Shown: piece by piece, positions 1-5,868 of the stretch
Layout: every line of letters begins with the position of its first letter
Numbering within the stretch: position 1 is the first letter of the stretch
NCBI GenBank assembly: GCA_046723645.1
Contig: JBKOUY010000214.1
Span: 1 to 7,164 of the forward strand
DNA length: 7,164 nucleotides
DNA from: DASQUK01 sp046723645
GTDB taxonomy: Bacteria; Actinomycetota; Acidimicrobiia; Acidimicrobiales; VFJN01
Direction of reading: 5' to 3'
Translations under genes and position numbers: made by a program
The notes under the pieces: generated by a model
What the model saw: the letters and a program-made list of their open reading frames with translations, nothing else
Database searches by the model: none
Told to the model about the DNA's origin: nothing

Positions 1-274
1 CTCCGGCGGCGCCGGCACGCGTTGGGGCGGCCGGGGGGCGGCGGCGGACCGCGGCGACAGCCGCCACGGCGGCCGGGGCTGGCGGAACCCGGCCGGGTTG
101 CGCCGGAACACGCCCCGGTCGGCGAAGTGGTCCATGTCGGCGATCGACGCGCCGTTGCCGAGGGGCGCCATGGGGATGCGGAACAGGCTGGCGGTCTCGA
201 CGACCGAGCTCGACGACGCGGAGCCCCGCAAGGGGCGCCTCAGGGTCGGACTGAGGGTCGATTCCGCGGATCAT
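1..274 (-). pseudogene. CaiB/BaiF-family CoA-transferase, internally deleted and frameshifted, runs off window
   Basis: The minus strand opens at ATG 274-272, 18 nt after the synthetase stop. The first frame reads a leader starting MIRGIDP and then APLAGLRVVELG, which resembles the N-terminal start of family III (CaiB/BaiF) CoA-transferases. From about position 204 the family resemblance moves to the next frame: VVETASLFRIPMAPLGNG, then DHFADRGVF and QPRPPWRLS. In intact relatives this type of segment lies some 250-300 residues further along, so most of the catalytic domain, including the aspartate that carries the acyl group, is missing. Both frames stay open to position 1. The proline/alanine-rich tail after WRLS resembles the linker before a second domain in two-domain members, which would lie outside the window. 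No good Shine-Dalgarno site precedes the ATG; a GTG two codons upstream is an alternative. An assembly error could give the same picture. The family call is by motif resemblance only. Confidence 0.6.
196..217. repeat. 9-bp direct repeat at the CoA-transferase frame junction
   Basis: CTCGACGAC occurs at 196-204 and again at 209-217, 13 bp apart. On the coding (minus) strand this is GTCGTCGAG twice. The first-read copy encodes the VVE of the N-terminal motif, the second the VVE that opens the C-terminal-like segment in the other frame. The apparent deletion junction lies between them. Whether the repeat took part in the rearrangement is inference. Confidence 0.6.
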
Positions 275-330
275 TTGCACCAGGACGATGCACTAGCGGC
301 TCGCTGAGCGGCCGGCGGAATCGACCCTCA
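252..330 (-). repeat. Perfect 16-bp inverted repeat spanning the synthetase stop and CoA-transferase start
   Basis: TGAGGGTCGATTCCGC at 252-267 is the exact reverse complement of GCGGAATCGACCCTCA at 315-330, with a 47-nt loop between. In the minus-strand mRNA the upstream arm lies in the last codons of the synthetase and the downstream arm in codons 3-8 of the CoA-transferase reading frame. Both the stop (295-293) and the start (274-272) sit in the loop. A smaller hairpin, CCTCAG 238-243 with CTGAGG 251-256, shares bases with the downstream arm and would compete with it. There is no U-tract, so an ordinary intrinsic terminator is unlikely. Confidence 0.75.
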
Positions 331-1948
331 CCGTGTAGCCGGCCCGCTCACGATCCCAGGTGGCATCCGTGACGCCCCGCGCCCGCAGCTCGTGCTTGAG
401 CACGCGCCCGACGGCGTTCTTCGGCAGTTCGCCGCAGACCTCCACGTACCGGGGGACGGCGAAGTAGGGCAGCCGGTCCCGGCAGAAGTCCATGAACGGC
501 ACGATCTCCAGCGCCTCACCGGGCTTGGCCACGACGCACACCATCACGTCGTCCTCGCCGAGCTCGCTGGGCACGCCGATGGCGGCGATCTCGGCCACCG
601 CCGGGTGCCGCAGCAGCGCCTGCTCCACCTCGAACGACGAGATGTTCTCGCCGCGCCGCCGCATGGCGTCCTTCTTGCGGTCGACGTAGGTGAAGTTGCC
701 GTCGTCGTCGAACCGCCCGAGGTCGCCGGTGTGGAACCACAGGTTGCGCATCTGCTCGAGCGTGGCCTCGGGCCGGCCGTCGTAGCCCTCGAACATCGTG
801 TGGGGCCGCCGCGGCCGGCACACGACCTCGCCCGCGGTCCCGTTGGGGACCTCGTTGTCCTCGTCGTCGAAGATCTTGACCTCGAAGTCGGGGTTGGCCC
901 GGCCGGATGCGCCCGGCGGGTTGTCGACGGCGACGCCTGCGTACGCGAGGGGGAACGCCTCGGTGGTGCCGTACACGGTGACGATCCGGCACCCGTAGCG
1001 CTCCTCGATCTCGTGGTAGATCTCCTTGGGCACCGGCGCCGCGGACATGAAGCGGATGGGCAGGTCCCGGTCGCTGTCGTCCGGGGGCAGGTTCCACAGC
1101 ATCACCACCAGCGCACCGGCGAGTGCGATGCCGGCGGCGTCGTAGCGACGCACCTGGTCCCAGGTGTTGGTGACGCTGAACACCTTCTCCAGCACGCCGG
1201 TACCGCCGGCCAGCATGGGTCCGAGGACGGTGCCGATCGCGCTCAGGTGGAACAGCGGCAGCGGGCCGTAGACGGTCTCGCCCGGCTGGAGCTGCCAGCA
1301 CTCGACCATCGTCTTTGCCGCGGACAGCAGGTAGTGCTGGGTGACCAGCGCGCCCTTCGACCGACCGGTGGTGCCCGACGTGTAGAAGATGGCGCCGGGC
1401 CGGTTCCACGCCGGGGCGGCGCCGCCGGCCACTCCCCCGGTGTCGCCCTCGTGCAGCCGGCCGATCGGGTGCACGTCGATGCCGTCGGGGGCGGCGGGCG
1501 TGTCTCCGTCGGTGGCCGTCCCGTCATCGGCGCGCACGAACATCGTCCGCAGGCTCGGGACGTCGGCCGCCACGGCCAGCAGCCGCTCCAGTTGCGGCCC
1601 CTGGTCGACGGCGATGGCCTTGGTCTGGCTGTCGCGAAGCTGGTTGGCGAGGAAGTCGCCGCGATAGGCGGCGTTGACCGGCACCGCCACGGCGCCGAGA
1701 TAGGCGGCGCCGAACCACGCGTCGATCCATTCGGCCGACGTGCCCATGTAGATGGCGACGCGGTCACCGGCCTCGATGCCGGAGGCGGCCAGCATGTTGG
1801 CGCTCGAGACCGCGCGGGCGCGCATCTCGGCGTACGTGACCGGCTCGTCGAGGATGTACAGGAACGGTTGGTCGGGACGCTTCTGCGCCTGCTCGTCCAG
1901 GACCGACGGGATCGTCAGGCGCTCGCCCACCGCCCAGGCCCCTGCCAT
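293..1948 (-). CDS. AMP-forming acyl-CoA synthetase (ANL superfamily ligase)
   Basis: The 551-residue protein should activate a carboxylic acid to acyl-AMP and then to its CoA thioester in the cytoplasm. All core ANL motifs are visible in order: the phosphate-binding loop YTSGTTGRSKG (T190-G199), YGTTE (Y326-E330), HTGD (H406-D409), RRRGEN (ending N435) and the C-terminal LPKNAVGRVLKHEL. In that last motif the position of the usual catalytic lysine holds Arg515. The length is normal for the family. The ATG at 1948 shares its A with the TGA of the Rieske gene (TGATG) and has GAGG about 10 nt upstream, so translation is probably coupled. The frame remains open far upstream, but that stretch is the Rieske gene read out of frame. 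The motif style recalls CaiC/FadD17-like and benzoate-type ligases. The substrate is unknown; the operon suggests a product of ring or side-chain oxidation. Confidence 0.93.
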   Translation of the reverse strand: MAGAWAVGERLTIPSVLDEQAQKRPDQPFLYILDEPVTYAEMRARAVSSANMLAASGIEAGDRVAIYMGTSAEWIDAWFGAAYLGAVAVPVNAAYRGDFLANQLRDSQTKAIAVDQGPQLERLLAVAADVPSLRTMFVRADDGTATDGDTPAAPDGIDVHPIGRLHEGDTGGVAGGAAPAWNRPGAIFYTSGTTGRSKGALVTQHYLLSAAKTMVECWQLQPGETVYGPLPLFHLSAIGTVLGPMLAGGTGVLEKVFSVTNTWDQVRRYDAAGIALAGALVVMLWNLPPDDSDRDLPIRFMSAAPVPKEIYHEIEERYGCRIVTVYGTTEAFPLAYAGVAVDNPPGASGRANPDFEVKIFDDEDNEVPNGTAGEVVCRPRRPHTMFEGYDGRPEATLEQMRNLWFHTGDLGRFDDDGNFTYVDRKKDAMRRRGENISSFEVEQALLRHPAVAEIAAIGVPSELGEDDVMVCVVAKPGEALEIVPFMDFCRDRLPYFAVPRYVEVCGELPKNAVGRVLKHELRARGVTDATWDRERAGYTVRVDSAGRSASR

Positions 1949-3021
1949 CACGAACCGTCCTCGCCGCGGGCGCCGGTGGGCGCCCCGTCGACCGGGAGTG
2001 TGTCGGGCGGGTAGAACCGCTGGGCCCAGCGGCGCAGCGCCGCGTAGTCCTTCGCCTCCTCGATCGCGAAGTTGGGCTTGGGCAGGTACTTCATGTTCTC
2101 CCACGTGAAGAAGTCCTGCTTGATGATCTCCTGCTGGAGCTGGATCCACTTTGCGGCGCGGCCGCTGGGCTTGTCCCCCGTGTCGCCCGGCTCCCGGACG
2201 CAGGCCATCGTGAAGTAGTAGTCGGTGTAGTCCTCGTCGACCGGCGTGTGCCCGGTGATCTGGACCGAGGCGAGCACCTCGGCGGGGAACCGCACGAACC
2301 CGATGCTCAGGCCGAAGGTGTCGTAGACGACGGTCCCGTCGACGGGACCGTCGGGCGTGAGCCACGTCGTCTCGTGGGGGCCCCCGTAGTTCACGTCGAC
2401 GGTGGCGTGGAGGTGGTGCTCGTGCAGCTCGAACGACGTGGTCTGGGCGGGGCGGTCGCCGTGGTGCACCGGCTGGATGTGGTAGGGGTCGGCGGCGTTC
2501 TCGACGATCATCTGCGGGTGGACCTTGACCCGGTTCAGCATCCGCGAGTGGGGGTGCAGGGGGTAGTAGTCGCCGGTCTCCAGCTCGGGCACGTCCGGGG
2601 GGTCCCACGTCGGCTCGCCGCCGTCGCGGTCGAACCACATCAGCACCATGCCGCACCACTCCAGGACCGGGAACGACTGGACGCGGACGTTCTGCTTGCA
2701 GCGCTCCTTGGAGTAGGGGATCAGGGCGTTGGAGCCGTCGCCGCGCCAGTGCCAGCCGTGCCACGGGCAGACGATGTCGTCGCCCTCGACGTGCCCGCCG
2801 ACGCCCAGGTGCCCACCGAGGTGCTGGCAATAGGCGTCCAGCACGGAGACCTCGCCGCCCTCGGTCCGGAAGCAGACCAGCTCCCGGCCGAAGTAGTGGA
2901 GCCGCCTGACGTCACCGGGCGCCACGTCCGACGACCATGCCACCACGAACCATCCGGCGGGGTAGCGATACGACGACACGGCCAACGGCGAGGCGGGCTG
3001 GCTCTCGTTCACGAGTGACAT
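1948..3021 (-). CDS. Rieske non-haem iron oxygenase, terminal (alpha) component, KshA-like
   Basis: This 357-residue protein has the two domains of a Rieske oxygenase. The [2Fe-2S] site is C65-x-H67, 17 residues, then C85-x2-H88 (CPWH). The mononuclear iron site is N175-x2-D178-x2-H181-x4-H186, and D303 in QDFFTWEN is the likely carboxylate ligand. The opening YPAGWFVVAW, then VLDAYCQH and IPYSKE, resemble 3-ketosteroid 9-alpha-hydroxylase KshA, and the ligand spacing also fits. It should hydroxylate a hydrophobic substrate with O2 and electrons from a separate reductase; none is encoded in the window. The ATG follows GGGAGG by only 3 nt, which is tight, and the SDR stop lies 9 nt upstream. 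The stop overlaps the synthetase start by one base. KshA-like enzymes act on steroids and on other polycyclic or terpenoid compounds, so the substrate stays open. Confidence 0.93.
   Translation of the reverse strand: MSLVNESQPASPLAVSSYRYPAGWFVVAWSSDVAPGDVRRLHYFGRELVCFRTEGGEVSVLDAYCQHLGGHLGVGGHVEGDDIVCPWHGWHWRGDGSNALIPYSKERCKQNVRVQSFPVLEWCGMVLMWFDRDGGEPTWDPPDVPELETGDYYPLHPHSRMLNRVKVHPQMIVENAADPYHIQPVHHGDRPAQTTSFELHEHHLHATVDVNYGGPHETTWLTPDGPVDGTVVYDTFGLSIGFVRFPAEVLASVQITGHTPVDEDYTDYYFTMACVREPGDTGDKPSGRAAKWIQLQQEIIKQDFFTWENMKYLPKPNFAIEEAKDYAALRRWAQRFYPPDTLPVDGAPTGARGEDGS
2328..2353. repeat. Perfect 26-bp palindrome inside the Rieske gene
   Basis: The arms CGACGGTCCCGTC (2328-2340) and GACGGGACCGTCG (2341-2353) are exact reverse complements with no spacer, centred on GTCGAC. 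The site encodes the near-repeat DGPVDGTV in the catalytic domain, so part of the symmetry comes from the repeated Asp-Gly-Val pattern, but the codon choices complete it. Confidence 0.9.
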
Positions 3022-3030
3022 GTTCCTCCC

Positions 3031-3795
3031 TTAGCGGCCGAAGCCGCCCCCGTCGACCGCGATCCGCTGGCCGGTCACCAATGTGCACCGGTCCGAGACC
3101 AGGAATCGCACGACCGCGGCGATGTCCTCGGGCTCGCACACCCGTCCCAGGGGCACGTTGCCGTCGAGGTCGTGGATGTCGTCGACGCCCAGGGCACCCT
3201 TGGCCACGCGGCGACCCATCTCGGTGTTGACCAGGCCGCCGGCGACGACGTTCACCCGGATGCCGTGGCGGGCCTCCTCGCGGGCCAGCGTGAAGGCCAG
3301 CGCCTCGAGGCCCGCCTTCGCCATCGTGTAGGGCGCAGAGTTGGGGTCGAAGCTCTGCGTCGACTGGCTGGAGATGAGCACGACGTCGCCCCGCGGCCGC
3401 GAGCGCAGGTGCGGCACGGCGAGCTGGCAGACGTGGTGGGCGCCGAACGCATGGATGCCCATGACGCGCTCGAGGTCGGCCAACTCGGTGTCGGCGACGG
3501 TCCGGCCGCGGTTGGTCACACCCGCGTTGTGGACGACGGCGTCGAGCTGCCCGAAGCCGGCGACGACCGCGTCCACCATCGCCTGCGTCTCCTCGAGCGA
3601 GTCGACCGAGGCCTGGAACGACTCGGCCCGGCGGCCCAGCCGGGCGATCTCCGCCACCGTCTCGTCGGCGGCGTCCTTGTCGCGGCGGTAGTTCACGGCG
3701 ACGTCGAAGCCGTCCTCGGCCAGGCCCATCGAGATCGCCCGGCCGATCCCCCGCCCACCCCCGGTCACCAGCGCGACCCGACCGTTCCCGTCCAT
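3031..3795 (-). CDS. Short-chain dehydrogenase/reductase (classical SDR, FabG-like)
   Basis: A 254-residue classical SDR, expected to interconvert an alcohol and a ketone using NAD(P)(H) in the cytoplasm. The Rossmann glycine motif is TGGGRGIG (11-18), NAG is at 90-92, and the catalytic residues are S143, Y156 and K160 (YTMAK). Arginines 37 and 38 after the second strand (VNYRR) favour NADP(H), as in FabG-type enzymes; this is inference. The position usually held by the fourth catalytic residue, Asn, appears to be His115 (VMGIHAFG), as in some multifunctional-enzyme type 2 dehydrogenases. The ATG at 3795 is preceded by GGAGG about 10 nt upstream. It lies 25 nt after the aldolase gene and 9 nt before the Rieske gene. 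A natural role is oxidising the hydroxyl produced by the Rieske enzyme, or a later beta-hydroxyacyl step. Confidence 0.93.
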   Translation of the reverse strand: MDGNGRVALVTGGGRGIGRAISMGLAEDGFDVAVNYRRDKDAADETVAEIARLGRRAESFQASVDSLEETQAMVDAVVAGFGQLDAVVHNAGVTNRGRTVADTELADLERVMGIHAFGAHHVCQLAVPHLRSRPRGDVVLISSQSTQSFDPNSAPYTMAKAGLEALAFTLAREEARHGIRVNVVAGGLVNTEMGRRVAKGALGVDDIHDLDGNVPLGRVCEPEDIAAVVRFLVSDRCTLVTGQRIAVDGGGFGR

Positions 3796-3820
3796 GCGCT
3801 TTCCCCCTCCGGTCGGTCCG

Positions 3821-4594
3821 TCAGTCCAGGATCGTGGGATCTCGGCGCAGCTCGCGCCGCGCCATCGACTCGAACAGGCCGGTGAACTGGTAGGTGTTGA
3901 AGAAGTCGCCGTAATTGCGGGCGGCGTCGCGGTTCATCGGGGTGCCGCCGCCAGCGGCGGCGATGTGCCAGGCCTGGCGGCAGCGCCACTCGAACGACAT
4001 GGCCCGCAGGTAGGCCTGCTCGATGTCCTTGGCCAGGACCAGGACGCCGTGGTTGGCCAGGAGCCCGACGTTGGCGTCGCCCATCGCCTTGACCGCCGCC
4101 TGGGCGTTGCGGCGATCGTCGACGGCGCCCCAGTACTCGTCGTAGACCGCAACCTCGCCGTGATACAGGGCGCCGGTCTGGTCGTAGACCTCGGGGGCGC
4201 GCCCGATGTCGGCCCAGATCGTGCCCCAGCGGGAATGGTTGTGGATGGCCACCCCGACGTCGTGCCGGGCCTTGTGCAGCTCGACGTGCAGCGTGATCGC
4301 CGGAGTGATCGTCCAGGGCCCGTCGAGCTCCTTACCGTCGGCGTCCATGCGCATCACGTCGCCCGCCCGGAGCTCGTCCCAGGTCAGGCCGAACGGATTG
4401 ACCAGGAACATGCCGTCCGGCTGCTTGTAGGTGATGTGCCCGGCGAGGTGGTCGTTGTAGCCCTCCGAGAACAGGCAGCGCGCCAGCAGGGCGAGCTCCT
4501 GGGCCGGCGTCAGCTCGGGCAGGGCCGGCGCGTAGGCCTTGGTGACCTTCATGGCCTTCATCGGCGTGGGCTTGCCGCTCCCGACTGTGGTCAT
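3821..4594 (-). CDS. Class II aldolase/adducin family protein
   Basis: The 257-residue protein has the fold signatures of class II (zinc) aldolases: SEGYNDHLAGHITYK (43-57), NPFGLTWDEL (66-75), a histidine-rich stretch ending AIHNHS (H118, H120), and ANHGVLVLAKD with H182 as the third likely metal ligand. Relatives such as fuculose- or ribulose-phosphate aldolases cleave or isomerise sugar phosphates, but many family members in catabolic operons have unknown substrates. The glutamate that acts as acid/base in FucA aligns by eye to Ala99, so true aldol cleavage is uncertain. The ATG at 4594 has GGAGG 8 nt upstream and lies 5 nt after the amidohydrolase stop. The frame continues upstream past this ATG, but there it only shadows the amidohydrolase gene. 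A decarboxylase, dehydratase or ketol-cleaving role next to the amidohydrolase is possible. Confidence 0.88.
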   Translation of the reverse strand: MTTVGSGKPTPMKAMKVTKAYAPALPELTPAQELALLARCLFSEGYNDHLAGHITYKQPDGMFLVNPFGLTWDELRAGDVMRMDADGKELDGPWTITPAITLHVELHKARHDVGVAIHNHSRWGTIWADIGRAPEVYDQTGALYHGEVAVYDEYWGAVDDRRNAQAAVKAMGDANVGLLANHGVLVLAKDIEQAYLRAMSFEWRCRQAWHIAAAGGGTPMNRDAARNYGDFFNTYQFTGLFESMARRELRRDPTILD

Positions 4595-4599
4595 GTCGC

Positions 4600-5697
4600 T
4601 CACCTCCGGTCGAGGATCTTCTGGAGCCGCGGGCCGTAGAAGCGCAGTGCGTTCTCGCCGAGGATCTTGCGCTCGAGGTCCTCGGCCAGTCCCCGCTCCC
4701 GGACGTGCTTCACCGCCCCCGGGTACACGGCGTCGTGGTGCGGGTAGTCCGACGCGAACATGACGTTGTCGGCCCAGCCCAGCCCCAGGGCCGCCTCGAG
4801 GCCGGGCTCTTCGACCTCGAACGTGAGCCACGACCGGGTGTTGATCGTCCCCTTGGGGTCGCCCCCACCGAAGTCCTCGGGTGCGAGCTCGAAGTGCTCC
4901 TCGATGCGATCGACCCACGTCGGCGCCCAGCCGCAGCCGGCCTCCAGGAAACCGATCCGCAGGGTGGGGAATCGCTGGAAGACGCCGGCCAGGGTCATGA
5001 CCAGGATGCCGGTCATCTGCTCGAAGACGTGGCTGATCACGTGGCAGCCGGCGTAACTCGGCATGCGGTCGACGCCGACCGTGTCGATGCCCGACAGGTA
5101 GGCCTCGTGGAGCCCGACGGGGACGTCGAGCCGCTGCGCGGTCTCCCAGAGCCGGTCGAAGTCCGGATGGTCGACGGTGCGGCCCCCGACCTTGTTGGGC
5201 CGGATGACGCCGCCGACGAAGCCGTGTCCCTCGACGGCCCGTTCCAACTCGGCGGCGGCCAGGCCGGGGTCCTGCTGCGGCAGGAGCGCCACGCCGACCA
5301 GGCGCAAGGGATCGGTGGAGCAGTAGCCGGCGAGCCAGTCGTTGTAGGCGGTGCAGAGCGCCACGGCGATGTCGGGGTTCTGGAGGAGCCCGAACATCAT
5401 CCCGACGCTGGGGTAGAGCACGGCGGCGTCGATGCCCTCGTCCTCGAGCACCTGCAGCCGAACCTTGGGATCGCGGCCGCCCTCGCGACGCTCGCCCCCG
5501 GCCGAGACGTGGTTCTGCAGGCCACCCGGGTACGGGTACTTGGACCGCCAGAGCCGCCCCTCGATCTCGTAGGTGACATGGCCGCCGGAGACGGACACGA
5601 ACCGCATGGCGTTGGGCTGCATGGCCGCCGGAATCGCACCCACGAGCTCGGCCAGGTTCTCCTCGACGTGCCCGTCGGCATCGATGACCAGCGACAT
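4600..5697 (-). CDS. Amidohydrolase-fold metal-dependent hydrolase/decarboxylase (COG2159 type)
   Basis: First gene of the operon, 365 residues, the usual size for the ACMSD/gamma-resorcylate decarboxylase group of TIM-barrel amidohydrolases. Visible signatures are IDADGHVEE at the N-terminus (H10), GLHEAY (H197), CHVISHVFEQM (H219, H223), GFLEAGCGW (250-257) and FASDYPHHD with D317, the usual last-strand aspartate. The second histidine of the common HxH metal motif is Glu12, a variant familiar in actinobacterial members. Relatives either hydrolyse C-N/C-O/C-C bonds or decarboxylate aromatic acids. The ATG at 5697 was chosen because GAGGGGG lies 5 nt upstream and the family motif starts at once. 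An in-frame ATG at 5754 would add 19 residues but has no ribosome-binding site and lies within the putative promoter. It should act on an intermediate of the pathway encoded downstream; the substrate is unknown. Confidence 0.9.
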   Translation of the reverse strand: MSLVIDADGHVEENLAELVGAIPAAMQPNAMRFVSVSGGHVTYEIEGRLWRSKYPYPGGLQNHVSAGGERREGGRDPKVRLQVLEDEGIDAAVLYPSVGMMFGLLQNPDIAVALCTAYNDWLAGYCSTDPLRLVGVALLPQQDPGLAAAELERAVEGHGFVGGVIRPNKVGGRTVDHPDFDRLWETAQRLDVPVGLHEAYLSGIDTVGVDRMPSYAGCHVISHVFEQMTGILVMTLAGVFQRFPTLRIGFLEAGCGWAPTWVDRIEEHFELAPEDFGGGDPKGTINTRSWLTFEVEEPGLEAALGLGWADNVMFASDYPHHDAVYPGAVKHVRERGLAEDLERKILGENALRFYGPRLQKILDRR

Positions 5698-5730
5698 CGT
5701 GGCCCCCTCGAAGCGTGGATCGACCGGCCC

Positions 5731-5759
5731 ATCATACCGCCCGAAGCCCTTCATATAAA
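5731..5759 (-). promoter_or_regulatory. Putative sigma70-like promoter of the catabolic operon
   Basis: On the minus strand, TTTATA (5759-5754) and TATGAT (5736-5731) are 17 bp apart. The -10 box matches TATAAT at five of six positions and the -35 matches TTGACA at four of six. Transcription would start near 5724, leaving about 27 nt of leader with the GAGGGGG ribosome-binding site before the ATG at 5697. The AT-rich patch stands out sharply from its GC-rich surroundings. Confidence 0.5.
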
Positions 5760-5766
5760 AGATATG
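5752..5766. promoter_or_regulatory. AT-rich inverted repeat overlapping the -35 box (candidate operator)
   Basis: CATAT-AAAAG-ATATG is a 5-5-5 inverted repeat in the divergent intergenic region. It covers the putative -35 element of the operon, the position expected for a repressor of TetR or GntR type. The arms are short, no second copy is visible in the window, and no regulator gene is present here, so the binding protein is unknown. Confidence 0.35.
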
Positions 5767-5868
5767 TACCCTGGGCCGCAGGCGCATTCCGGCGGCGCTC
5801 CGGCGGCGGTCGGGCGGCGCAGCCCTAGGGTGGCGACCGACCCGGCGGCGCGGCAACGGGGGTGACCG

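Noticed and set aside
252..330. Intrinsic terminator at the end of the synthetase gene
   Set aside because: The stem is long and perfect, but the loop is 47 nt, there is no U-tract, and coding sequence follows at once.
392..2014. A 540-codon open frame on the plus strand opposite the acyl-CoA synthetase
   Set aside because: It is the antisense shadow of a GC-rich gene: composition is dominated by V, G, R, H and D, with no domain motif, while the minus strand has all ANL motifs.
1949..2830. Upstream extension of the synthetase frame to an ATG at 2830
   Set aside because: The added 294 residues are arginine/proline-rich shadow of the Rieske gene; the ATG at 1948 overlaps the Rieske stop and begins a normal-length ligase.
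5698..5754. ATG at 5754 as the amidohydrolase start
   Set aside because: It lacks a Shine-Dalgarno sequence and lies inside the putative promoter; the ATG at 5697 has GAGGGGG 5 nt upstream.
5826..5831. TAGGGT as a -10 box for the deaminase gene
   Set aside because: It fits a loose TAnnnT pattern, but the position 17 bp upstream is GCGGCG, with no -35 resemblance; too weak to call.
4705..5865. A 386-codon plus-strand open frame opposite the amidohydrolase
   Set aside because: Same kind of shadow; the minus-strand frame carries family motifs and a ribosome-binding site.
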